Translations under genes and position numbers: made by a program
In this document: in pieces, positions 6,553 to 14,045 of the stretch
Layout of the letters: each line of letters begins with the position of its first letter
Numbering within the stretch: position 1 is the stretch's first letter
Origin: JAYUHK01 sp043767025
GTDB lineage: Bacteria; Bacteroidota; Bacteroidia; Chitinophagales; Saprospiraceae
Direction: 5' to 3'
Length of the DNA stretch: 16,887 bases
NCBI GenBank assembly: GCA_043767025.1
Contig: JAYUHK010000227.1
Span: 1 to 16,887, forward strand
Notes under the pieces: generated by a model
Database searches by the model: none
Told to the model about the DNA's origin: nothing
The model's input: only the letters and a program-made list of their open reading frames with translations

Positions 6553-7604
6553 AAAAAATCCTCTGTGTGGTTGGCAACCGTCCGCAGTTTATCAAGCACG
6601 CTCCGACACATCAATCGCTTTCTAAACACTTCACAGTCAGTACTTTACATACAGGACAACATTCGGATATAGAGATGAGTGAGGTTTTTTTTGAGCAACT
6701 GCACTTGCCGAAACCCGACTATTTTTTGGAGCTTTCCAAAGGATTGACACAGGGCGAGCAGACGGCAAATATGTTGGTTTTTATTGAAAAAATATTGTCA
6801 CAAAATAGTGTAGATGCTGTGTTGGTTTATGGCGACACGAACTCCACGCTGGCTGCAACTTTGGCTGCCGCCAAATTAAATTTGCCTATTGCGCACATAG
6901 AGGCGGGAATGAGAAGTTTTAATAAAAGTATGCCCGAAGAACAGAACCGAATTATTGCCGACCATCTTTCTACTTGGCGTTTTTGCAATGATAAATACGC
7001 TATACAACTTCTTGAAAATGAAGGACTTACGGATAACAACTTCGTGGTCGGCGATGTGATGTACGATGCGCTGCAAATGGTAAAACCAAATTTGAAGCGA
7101 CTTTTTGATGGCAAATATTATTTCGCTACGCTGCATCGTCCATATAATGTTGATGAAAAATTTAGACTGTCACAACTATTAGATATTTTAAATAAATTAA
7201 ATTTGAGAGTTGTCTTCGCTTTGCACCCGCGCACGAAACGAAAAATGGAGGATTTTGGCTTGTTAAAAACCAATTATCTGAATATATATTTTATTGAACC
7301 ACAAGGATATACAGAAAATTTGTCCTATCAGTTGTATGCAGAACACGTCATAACGGACTCTGGAGGTATGCAGAAAGAAGCCTACTGGTTGGAGCGACCC
7401 TGTACTACGGTTAGGAGCGAAACAGAGTGGACAGAAACCTTAAAAAATTCTTGCAATCAATTAGTATTCAATGATTTAGAGAATTTACAACAAATTTTAT
7501 CTCGAAAAATCGAAAATTTTGATAATTTATTTGGAGGGAATGGAAAAGCAGCGGACAAAATCGCTGAATTATTGGATTTACTGCTGAAAAAATCAAACTT
7601 ATGA
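6549..7604 (+). CDS. Non-hydrolysing UDP-HexNAc 2-epimerase (WecB/WbpI family)
   Basis: This 351-residue enzyme interconverts a UDP-GlcNAc-type sugar and its ManNAc epimer. The fold is GT-B-like. Visible motifs are VGNRPQFIKHAP (8-19), YGDTNST (94-100, D96), HIEAGMRS (116-123, E118), MPEEQNR (128-134), LHRPYN (195-200), LHPR (225-228) and TDSGGMQKEA (269-278). These cover the catalytic acids and UDP-binding positions known from E. coli WecB. The loop after GGMQKEA reads VRSETEWTE instead of the RETTERPE of WecB. That version, together with RPQFIK, is closer to WbpI-like enzymes acting on UDP-2,3-diacetamido-glucuronate. The substrate could therefore be plain UDP-GlcNAc or a diacetamido sugar; no wbpA/B/D/E partners are in the window. 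Both ends overlap neighbours by ATGA. Confidence 0.9.
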   Translation: MKKILCVVGNRPQFIKHAPTHQSLSKHFTVSTLHTGQHSDIEMSEVFFEQLHLPKPDYFLELSKGLTQGEQTANMLVFIEKILSQNSVDAVLVYGDTNSTLAATLAAAKLNLPIAHIEAGMRSFNKSMPEEQNRIIADHLSTWRFCNDKYAIQLLENEGLTDNNFVVGDVMYDALQMVKPNLKRLFDGKYYFATLHRPYNVDEKFRLSQLLDILNKLNLRVVFALHPRTKRKMEDFGLLKTNYLNIYFIEPQGYTENLSYQLYAEHVITDSGGMQKEAYWLERPCTTVRSETEWTETLKNSCNQLVFNDLENLQQILSRKIENFDNLFGGNGKAADKIAELLDLLLKKSNL

Positions 7605-8734
7605 AAGGTTTTTTTTATTTTCCAGTCAATATGCAAAAAACTGACAATCAGGGAGTTGTAAAAAAGTGTGATGCGATTGTAGCGGCTTTTCGTCACTATG
7701 GTTGTGAAATAGATGCTTTTATGTTGTCGGATAGCGGTATTGTAAAAAATGGAGAACTTTGGAGAGTTCTCAATACGAAGGTTCAAAGCAATAAATATTT
7801 TTTTTATTTATTCTTTTATCGCCTGATTTTCAAGGAGTTAATAATAAAAAATGAGTTTAAAGATTACGATTTTGTGTATATTCGATTTACTTTTTTGACT
7901 TTTCCGTTCATTTGTTTTTTGGATAAAATAAAACAAAAGAACCCAGCAATTCGGATTATTATAGAGTTTCCTTCGTTTCCGTACTGGACGGAGGCAAAAG
8001 ATTTACCGCGCAAAATTATATTTGGATTAGATTTTTTTTGGCAAAAAAAATTCAGTAAATTAGTCGATAAAACTGTCACGTTTACGGAACATTCTGAAAT
8101 TTTTAATATTCCGACCTTCGCAATCGGTAATGGCGTGGCGGTAGAAAAAATACCTTTTTCCGAAGGTTTCATTCCGTCTTACAGGGGCAAATTAAATTTG
8201 GTAGCGGTTGGAAATTTGAGCTTTTGGCACGGCTATGACCGTCTGCTGCGTGGATTGGCAAAATTTCATTCGCCGCAAAATATTGAACTAAAAATTATTG
8301 GTACGGGTTCTCAACTGACTCATTATCAAGAACTTACAAAAAAATTATCCATCGAATCCTCTGTTATTTTTTGTGGCGCGCTGCACGGAAAAGATTTAGA
8401 AAATGCTGTTTCTCGGGCGCACTTAGCAGTTGGTTCGCTGGCAATTCATCGAAATGGACTTTCGCAGGCTGCGCCGCTCAAGCATCGGGAATATTGTGCG
8501 CAGGGAATTCCGTTTATCTTGGCTGGCAAAGATGTTGATTTTCAGACAGATACGCCGTTTGTACTGCATTTTCCGCCCGATGAGTCGGATATTGAAGTAC
8601 AGCAAGTAGTTGATTTTTATGAAAATCTGCTTCAAATACAGCCAAATTATCGAAAAAAAATGCGGTTATTTGCCGAAGAAAATTTGGATTGGTCTGTAAA
8701 GTTAAAACCTATTTGGGATTGGCTACAAGTGTAG
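7601..8734 (+). CDS. GT4-like glycosyltransferase
   Basis: This 377-residue GT-B glycosyltransferase probably acts at the cytoplasmic membrane surface. The C-terminal Rossmann domain begins at LNLVAVGNLSFWHGYDRLL (198-216). It contains KIIGTGSQ, FCGALHGKDL and the family block PLKHREYCAQGIPFI (292-306), where the usual 'EX7E' acidic pair of GT4 enzymes is modified to an LKxREY form. The N-terminal domain includes a hydrophobic stretch near 66-80 and IEFPSFPYWTE (121-131), and the linker carries IGNGV (175-179). It is the last gene of the 4202 unit and its final 12 nt overlap the end of the opposing GT4 gene. Donor sugar and linkage cannot be read. The GT assignment is firm; the CAZy family number is likely but not certain. 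Confidence 0.8.
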   Translation: MKGFFYFPVNMQKTDNQGVVKKCDAIVAAFRHYGCEIDAFMLSDSGIVKNGELWRVLNTKVQSNKYFFYLFFYRLIFKELIIKNEFKDYDFVYIRFTFLTFPFICFLDKIKQKNPAIRIIIEFPSFPYWTEAKDLPRKIIFGLDFFWQKKFSKLVDKTVTFTEHSEIFNIPTFAIGNGVAVEKIPFSEGFIPSYRGKLNLVAVGNLSFWHGYDRLLRGLAKFHSPQNIELKIIGTGSQLTHYQELTKKLSIESSVIFCGALHGKDLENAVSRAHLAVGSLAIHRNGLSQAAPLKHREYCAQGIPFILAGKDVDFQTDTPFVLHFPPDESDIEVQQVVDFYENLLQIQPNYRKKMRLFAEENLDWSVKLKPIWDWLQV

Positions 8735-9868
8735 TGGCAAAATTTCTTCTATTATTTTCAGATAATTATTCGCAATTATTTGGTCATCAAAGACATTTAG
8801 AGCTTGCTCGCGGCTCACATTGCTCATAGTTTCTATTTCGGACGGCGATAGGCTACAAAACTCAATCATAGCTTTGCTCAAGGCTTTTGCGTCTTTGACG
8901 GGGACTAAAAACCCGTTTTTGTTGGATATTACCGTTTCGCGGCAGCCTGCTGTGTCGGTCGTGATTACGGGCTTTGCCATCGCCATCGCTTCGAGGATTA
9001 CTCGCGGCAAACCTTCGCGGTAGGAGGGGAGGACTACGCAGTCGGCGTTGGCGACAAAATTTCTTACGTCTTTGGTAGAGCCTAAATAGTCAATTATTTC
9101 GTTTTCTATCCACTCTGCCAATTTTTCTTTGGCAACATTGGCAGGATTTTCTTCGTCGAAAGCTCCTAATACCTCAAAAACAGTGCCTGGATATTGCTCT
9201 TTCACCAAACGCGCAGCCTCGACGTATTCAAAAATCCCTTTGTCGTGCAAAAGACGACCAATAAAAATAAATTTTTTATTTTTTGACATATTTTGTGACT
9301 TGGCTGCGGGTGCAAAAAAATCAGTATTAACACCACAACCTTTTACCGAAATACTCTTTTGGGCTGGACTTATACCGAGATTCGAGAATAATCGGCAGTC
9401 GTCCTCGTTTTCAAAAATAATCTTTTCGCTGCGCTGAAACGACCAACGATAGAGTTGTGTGGTAATTTTTTTTACGATTCCAGCATGAAGAAAAGCATAT
9501 CCAAGACCCGTGACGATACAAATAGACTTTATTTTGGCGAGCGAAGCGGCAAAATTTCCAAAAATATTGGGTTTTATTGTATAATGAAGCACCAAGTCGG
9601 GCTTCGTTTTTCGGTAGATTCGGTACAATTCTTTCAGCAACAACAGGTCGCGGAGCGGGTTCGTACTCTTGCGGGATAGATGTCGGAGCGGAATATACGT
9701 CAAGCCCGCGATGTGGCTCAACGGCGAAATATACTCATCAACAGGCGCGATGACAGTCACTTCAAACCCTTTTTTTATGAGTAATTTGACGATATTTAGA
9801 CGAAAATTGTAGATATTCCAAGTCGTGTTGGCTACTATCGCAATTTTCTTTCTGGAAGGAACGGACAT
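8723..9868 (-). CDS. GT4 glycosyltransferase (PglA/CapM-like)
   Basis: This 381-residue retaining GT-B transferase resembles PglA-type enzymes that add GalNAc or a related sugar to a diphospho-polyprenyl-linked first sugar. Motifs are NIYNFRLN (18-25), HYTIKPNIFG (95-104), VTGLGYAF (119-126), GCGVNTDFF (177-185), FIGRLLHDKGI (202-212), and the nucleotide-sugar site REGLPRVILEAMAMAKPVI (284-302) with the E285-x7-E293 pair. It is the only minus-strand gene among the glycan genes. Its stop overlaps that of the plus-strand GT4 upstream, and it is divergent from the six-gene unit at 10082. Opposite-strand ORFs within this span are shadows. The start ATG at 9868 gives a short polar lead (MSVPSRKK) before the first beta strand. 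Confidence 0.88.
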   Translation of the reverse strand: MSVPSRKKIAIVANTTWNIYNFRLNIVKLLIKKGFEVTVIAPVDEYISPLSHIAGLTYIPLRHLSRKSTNPLRDLLLLKELYRIYRKTKPDLVLHYTIKPNIFGNFAASLAKIKSICIVTGLGYAFLHAGIVKKITTQLYRWSFQRSEKIIFENEDDCRLFSNLGISPAQKSISVKGCGVNTDFFAPAAKSQNMSKNKKFIFIGRLLHDKGIFEYVEAARLVKEQYPGTVFEVLGAFDEENPANVAKEKLAEWIENEIIDYLGSTKDVRNFVANADCVVLPSYREGLPRVILEAMAMAKPVITTDTAGCRETVISNKNGFLVPVKDAKALSKAMIEFCSLSPSEIETMSNVSREQALNVFDDQIIANNYLKIIEEILPLHL

Positions 9869-9898
9869 GAAGAAACGGACGTGTTAAAAAATATTTTG

Positions 9899-9906
9899 CA
9901 AATATA
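9899..9906 (-). promoter_or_regulatory. Possible -7 element for the minus-strand GT4
   Basis: Minus-strand TATATTTG (plus CAAATATA) fits TAnnTTTG and lies 31 nt upstream of the ATG at 9868, a reasonable leader length. No good TTG is found 17-23 nt further upstream, so the call rests on one element and position only. Confidence 0.3.
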
Positions 9907-9961
9907 CCATTCAATATACGAAAAAAAATAGGTTTTAGTAACAAAATTTCATTATTTTGTA

Positions 9962-9969
9962 TAAATTTG
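9962..9969 (+). promoter_or_regulatory. Possible -7 element for the six-gene glycan operon
   Basis: TAAATTTG fits TAnnTTTG and lies in the 213-nt divergent gap, about 113 nt before the ATG at 10082. No clear TTG -33 element stands upstream. If real, it would give a leader of about 100 nt, which contains a G6 run at 9979-9984 and a TGTCAC word at 10026. Otherwise I see no gene or structured RNA in 9869-10081. Confidence 0.3.
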
Positions 9970-10081
9970 TACGTTTTTGGGGGGAAGTGGATTGATTCAT
10001 TTCTTAGGACTAAAAACTAATCAATGTGTCACTCATTTGATTCAAATTATTTTAGCCAAATAAAATGTTGTAAAATTATAA

Positions 10082-11026
10082 ATGAAAATTATATATAAGC
10101 TAAAATACACTTTTTTGCGAAAAGTAAGCCTTTTATTTTCATCGCAAAAATTGCCTTTTTATCTTTATACAGACGGCAAAACGAAAAAATTAGCACTTTT
10201 GCGTAAAAATATTTCTGATTTTTTGGATAAAGATGGGACTTATAAACTTACAGAAAGTCAAAGTACTACGGATTGGATTTTTTTTCAACAAGAATTAGCG
10301 ACGCATTTGATGAAAGACGACCCACGTTTTTTTACAAAGTGGAAAGTCGTAGCGGACACTATGTTTTTTGAGCCGTCCGATGAAGAATTTTATGCACTAC
10401 AAACTGCGCCCAAACCACTCCAATGGCTTTGGAAAAATGCTACTATTGAGCATCATTTGGGCAGCCCGTCGCCGTATATTTTACACCGTCAAAGTAGCGG
10501 AAATTTGATTCATCATGCTTATTCTTTATTACAATTATTAGAATTTGTGACACCAGATTTATTAAAAAATATAGACCATATTTGGGAGTGGGGCGGCGGC
10601 TACGGCAGTTTTTGCAGACTTTGTTTTCAGGCGCGCTTTTCGGGCAAATATTCTATTTTCGATTTACCGCTTTTTGCTATGTTGCAGCAGTATTATTTGT
10701 CGGAAGTTCGCCCGCATGAGTTTGATAATCAATTAATTACGTGGAAAAATACGAGTGAGTTCTCTGAAAAAAAATATGCTGCTCCCGATTTGTTTGTAGC
10801 TTTGTGGTCTTTGAGCGAAACGCCATTGGCGGCGCGTGCGCAAATTATTGCTCATTTGTCGGACTGTAAATATTGGTTAATCGCATTCCAAAATCAGTTT
10901 TCCGATATTGATAATATATTGTATTTTAATCAGTTGCAACAAGAAAACCCACATATCCATTGGCAACTAATTCCAATCGTGCATTTGCCAAATAACTTCT
11001 ATCTAATCGGAAAAATAATAATATGA
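10082..11026 (+). CDS. SAM-dependent methyltransferase-like protein, possible sugar O-methyltransferase
   Basis: This 314-residue protein has a likely SAM-binding motif I, EWGGGYGSFCRL at residues 169-180 (E169, glycine-rich loop 171-175). It is followed by an acidic strand end in IFDLPLF (192-198), where motif II is expected, and SLSET further on, where motif IV could lie. The N-terminal 160 residues are a helical, basic and aromatic-rich lead including FYLYTDGKTKKL. This layout, with a long N-terminal extension before the Rossmann core, resembles proteins annotated as putative sugar O-methyltransferases in O-antigen and exopolysaccharide loci. It is first in a six-gene operon and its stop overlaps the fucosyltransferase start by ATGA. 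The methylated sugar is unknown, and the family call is moderate. Confidence 0.6.
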   Translation: MKIIYKLKYTFLRKVSLLFSSQKLPFYLYTDGKTKKLALLRKNISDFLDKDGTYKLTESQSTTDWIFFQQELATHLMKDDPRFFTKWKVVADTMFFEPSDEEFYALQTAPKPLQWLWKNATIEHHLGSPSPYILHRQSSGNLIHHAYSLLQLLEFVTPDLLKNIDHIWEWGGGYGSFCRLCFQARFSGKYSIFDLPLFAMLQQYYLSEVRPHEFDNQLITWKNTSEFSEKKYAAPDLFVALWSLSETPLAARAQIIAHLSDCKYWLIAFQNQFSDIDNILYFNQLQQENPHIHWQLIPIVHLPNNFYLIGKIII

Positions 11027-11871
11027 TAGTGGTAAAACTACAAGGCGGATTGGGTAACCAACTTTTTCAGTTGGCTTTTGGGGTGGCGCAAAGCCAGCGA
11101 GAGCGATGCAGTTTTGTACTTGCAGAAGGATTTGGATATTCAGAAATGCTGGCATCATTTTTTGATTTACAAAACATAAAAATTCTAAAAAAAATATCAA
11201 AAAAATATTCTTTAAAAAATCAACTTGAAGAAAATCAATGGATAGCACCAGCAAAAAATTTAGCAAATTTTGAAAATCAATCTAATGTCTTATACGATGG
11301 ATATTTTCAGTCGGAGGATTATTTTTTGGAGCATAAAAATTTGATAATCAATAGTTTAAAGATAAATAAAAAATATAGAATAGATGCTCGCCGTTGGCTT
11401 GGCATCTGCGACGGTCGCCCTTGCGTTGCTTTTCATGTGCGTCAAGAAGATTATTTCAGTTTTGGAAATGATGAATTGGGTGGAAAAAATTTGATATTGC
11501 CCTTCGATTATTATGTGAATTGTTGGGACACAATTTGTAAAATATTTCCCAATGGTTTTCATGCTATTTGGGTTGCAGAAAAGCCACTCAAAGATTTTCA
11601 AACATCATTTTTTAGGTTCAAAAAAATAGAAAATGTGACATATCATTTTGTGTGCTATCCACAGTTTGTGATGGATTTTCAAACACTCATGCAAGCTGAC
11701 ATTATAGTGACGGCTAACAGCACTTTTTCGTGGTGGGCAGCTTATTTGAGTAAAGACAAGCCTATTTTTGCACCCGAAAATTGGCTCGGATTCAAAATAA
11801 ATCAAGAATTTCCGTCCAAAATTATTCCAACTTATTGGCATAAAATTTCAACTCTACCGCAGCACTTTTAG
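11023..11871 (+). CDS. GT11 alpha-1,2-fucosyltransferase-like protein
   Basis: This 282-residue inverting GT-B transferase of family GT11 typically transfers L-fucose from GDP-fucose in alpha-1,2 linkage. It begins with the family hallmark KLQGGLGNQLFQLAFG (5-20). Next come YDGYFQSEDYF (91-101) and the donor-binding motif HVRQEDYF (138-145). The C-terminal block ANSTFSWWAAYLS (231-243) precedes APENW and the final PSKIIPTYW. The second arginine of the usual H-x-R-R-x-D motif is glutamine here (Q141), which may weaken or alter donor binding. The length is typical of bacterial members. The ATG at 11023 overlaps the methyltransferase stop. If active, the glycan should carry a fucose-like residue; genes for GDP-fucose synthesis are not in the window. 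Confidence 0.85.
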   Translation: MIVVKLQGGLGNQLFQLAFGVAQSQRERCSFVLAEGFGYSEMLASFFDLQNIKILKKISKKYSLKNQLEENQWIAPAKNLANFENQSNVLYDGYFQSEDYFLEHKNLIINSLKINKKYRIDARRWLGICDGRPCVAFHVRQEDYFSFGNDELGGKNLILPFDYYVNCWDTICKIFPNGFHAIWVAEKPLKDFQTSFFRFKKIENVTYHFVCYPQFVMDFQTLMQADIIVTANSTFSWWAAYLSKDKPIFAPENWLGFKINQEFPSKIIPTYWHKISTLPQHF

Positions 11872-11874
11872 AAA

Positions 11875-12798
11875 ATGCAATTAGAAACGCCTGTACTTTT
11901 GTTAGCTTTCAACCGTCCCGATACTACGCAGCGAGTGTTCGACCGCATAAAATATGCTCGCCCCAAACAGCTTTTTTTTGCTGCTGACGGCGCACGCGCT
12001 GGCAATCATTCAGATGTCGAAAATTGCCGATTGGTGCGACAAATTGCAACACAAGTGGACTGGAATTGTGACCTAAAACTACTGTTTCAAGAAAAAAATC
12101 TCGGTTGTGGCAAAGCTCCTCCAACTGCGATTTCTTGGTTTTTTAGCCACGTCGAGCAAGGAATTATCCTCGAAGATGATTGTCTGCCTAACCAAACTTT
12201 CTTCTCCTTTTGTCAAACTTTACTCGTTCATTATCAGATCGACGAGCGAGTAATGGCGATTTCGGGCAACTGCAATTTCCCGAATATTGCAAGTCACACA
12301 TCGGATAGTTATTTTTTTTCAAAATATCCTTTTACTTGGGGTTGGGCAACTTGGCGACGGGTATGGGAAAACTACGATTTTGACCTGTCGGACTACCCAA
12401 AAAGAGCGTCGGAAATGCGACTCAATGACTATTGGAAAGATATTTTTCAGCGAATTTGTGACAAAAAATTTATAACTTGTTGGGACTATCAATTTACCTT
12501 TTTGTTAATGAAAAAAAATGGTGTTTGCATTTGCCCAAGTGTTAATTTAGTCAAAAATATTGGCTTCGACGAGCGCGCAACGCACACCAAATGGTCAGCA
12601 CCCGATTGGTATAATAATATACCGCAAGGCGAAATTCATACGATTATCCACCCAAAATTATCTACAAATCACGTCATAAATTCGGCTGCCAATACTTTTT
12701 TTGACCAAACTATATTTTGCGAAGAACCAAAATTTAGTTTTAAATTTAGATTGAATAGAAAAATCAGATATTTAGTTGCTAAATATTTTGTAGTATGA
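11875..12798 (+). CDS. GT2-like (GT-A) glycosyltransferase, 'HlpA-like' type
   Basis: This 307-residue nucleotide-diphospho-sugar transferase is of the kind often annotated as hemolytic protein HlpA-like. It starts PVLLLAFNRPD (6-16), has FFAADGAR (34-41), the metal-binding LEDDCLP (99-105), TWGWATWRRVW (154-164), WDYQ (203-206) and NLVKNIGFDERATHT (224-238). These are consistent conserved blocks of the family. Despite the hemolysin name in databases, the fold and motifs point to a cytoplasmic glycosyltransferase. It follows the fucosyltransferase by 3 nt, the only non-overlapping junction in this operon, and overlaps the next GT4 by ATGA at 12795-12798. Sugar specificity cannot be read. Confidence 0.8.
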   Translation: MQLETPVLLLAFNRPDTTQRVFDRIKYARPKQLFFAADGARAGNHSDVENCRLVRQIATQVDWNCDLKLLFQEKNLGCGKAPPTAISWFFSHVEQGIILEDDCLPNQTFFSFCQTLLVHYQIDERVMAISGNCNFPNIASHTSDSYFFSKYPFTWGWATWRRVWENYDFDLSDYPKRASEMRLNDYWKDIFQRICDKKFITCWDYQFTFLLMKKNGVCICPSVNLVKNIGFDERATHTKWSAPDWYNNIPQGEIHTIIHPKLSTNHVINSAANTFFDQTIFCEEPKFSFKFRLNRKIRYLVAKYFVV

Positions 12799-14045
12799 AA
12801 ATTCTACACCTCAACTCATACACGAGCGGTGGCGCGGCGGCGGCGGCTCAACGGCTGCACAGCTCTCTCCGTGCTATTCGGGTAGAATCTAATTTTTTGT
12901 CCGCATCTGACCTAAAAGAAAGGCTGCTTTTTTCAAAAACTTGGCTCTCTAACCCAATCAAAAAGTTCCGATACTGGCGGTTCAATCAGTTACAAAACAA
13001 ACAAACGTCAAGTCGTCCGTCTGGTGCGTCTTATTTTTCGCAGTGCGAAAGTTTTTTTGACCTCACGTTGCAGCCGTGTTATCAACAAGCCGATATTATT
13101 CATCTACATTGGGTGTCACACTTTTTAGATATTCCAACTTTTTTTCTAAAAAATAAAAAACCCGTTGTTTGGACGCTCCACGACACACAGCCAATTACGG
13201 GCGGTTGCCACGCTAATTTTGACTGCGAAAAATGGACAAATATTGAAAATTGCCACCAATGTCCGCAACTTCATCCTGATTTTTCTGCGAATATTGCTGC
13301 GCAACAGTTGAAAAAAAAAATAGAAACGATACAAAATTTTCATAAAAACGGCGGAAAGATATTCGTAGTATCTCCCTCTCGCTGGCTTTACGAAATGGCG
13401 CAGCAGAGTTTGATTTTTGAAAATTGTGAACATCGTCAAATTTACAACGGCTTGAACGAAACCGATTTCGAGATAGTCGAACAGCAAATTGCGCGCAAAA
13501 AATTAGGACTTCCTCTCAATAAAAAAATACTACTTTTTATAGCCGCCGACCTCTGCGATAGCAGAAAAGGTTTTCAGTTTTTAGAGCAAGCAATGCAAAA
13601 TATCGGTCGCCCCGATTTGATGATTGTAACGGTCGGAGCAGGGCAAAGTGAATGGCAAGGCGACTCAAAAATACGTCACTTGGGTATCTTTTCGGACTCC
13701 AATCACTTGAAACTGGCTTATTCGGCGGCGGACTATTTGGTTACACCGTCGCTTTCAGATAATCTACCGAATGTAATTATAGAATCTTTTTTTTGCGGAA
13801 CACCTGTCATTGGCTTTCCCGTCGGCGGCATCGTGGAGATGATAGAAAATAAAATAAATGGCTATCTTTGTGACAATATTACTGCCTATTCGCTTGCGGC
13901 TACCATTGACCGTGCATTAGAAAAAGACTATCTGATAGCAAGTAATAACAGCTTGATTCGTGCTGCCGCAGTAAAAAAATACAATTTACGCCATCAAGCC
14001 GAGCAATACAAGGCAATTTACGAAAAATTATGTTCCCAAAAATGA
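12795..14045 (+). CDS. GT4 glycosyltransferase with cysteine cluster (WcaC-like)
   Basis: This 416-residue GT-B transferase starts KILHLNSYTSGGAAAAAQRL with a glycine/alanine nucleotide-binding loop encoded by a GCG-repeat stretch. IHLHWVSHFLDIP (102-114) and WTLHD (126-130) are followed by a cysteine cluster, C138, C144, C153 and C156, within TGGCH to CPQLH. This cluster is known from colanic-acid WcaC-like GT4 enzymes and may hold a structural metal. The C-terminal donor site reads PSLSDNLPNVIIESF (318-332), where the first acid of the E-x7-E pair is D322 and the second E330. A run of ten A bases at 13311-13320 encodes part of LKKKIE and could slip. Both ends overlap neighbours by ATGA. GT4 is clear; the acceptor is unknown. 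Confidence 0.87.
   Translation: MKILHLNSYTSGGAAAAAQRLHSSLRAIRVESNFLSASDLKERLLFSKTWLSNPIKKFRYWRFNQLQNKQTSSRPSGASYFSQCESFFDLTLQPCYQQADIIHLHWVSHFLDIPTFFLKNKKPVVWTLHDTQPITGGCHANFDCEKWTNIENCHQCPQLHPDFSANIAAQQLKKKIETIQNFHKNGGKIFVVSPSRWLYEMAQQSLIFENCEHRQIYNGLNETDFEIVEQQIARKKLGLPLNKKILLFIAADLCDSRKGFQFLEQAMQNIGRPDLMIVTVGAGQSEWQGDSKIRHLGIFSDSNHLKLAYSAADYLVTPSLSDNLPNVIIESFFCGTPVIGFPVGGIVEMIENKINGYLCDNITAYSLAATIDRALEKDYLIASNNSLIRAAAVKKYNLRHQAEQYKAIYEKLCSQK

Noticed and set aside
11875..12798. Hemolysin, as the common database name would suggest
   Set aside because: The LEDDCLP metal site, TWGWATW block and operon context fit a glycosyltransferase; no toxin or secretion feature is visible.
12831..12847. 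GCG repeat near the start of the GT4 gene as a phase-variable microsatellite
   Set aside because: It has only four GCG units, is a multiple of three so slippage would not shift frame, and encodes the expected Ala/Gly-rich nucleotide-binding loop.
14030..14041. Upstream ATG for the GT2 gene
   Set aside because: The ATG at 14042 overlaps the previous stop as ATGA like the other junctions; the extra MFPK adds nothing recognisable.
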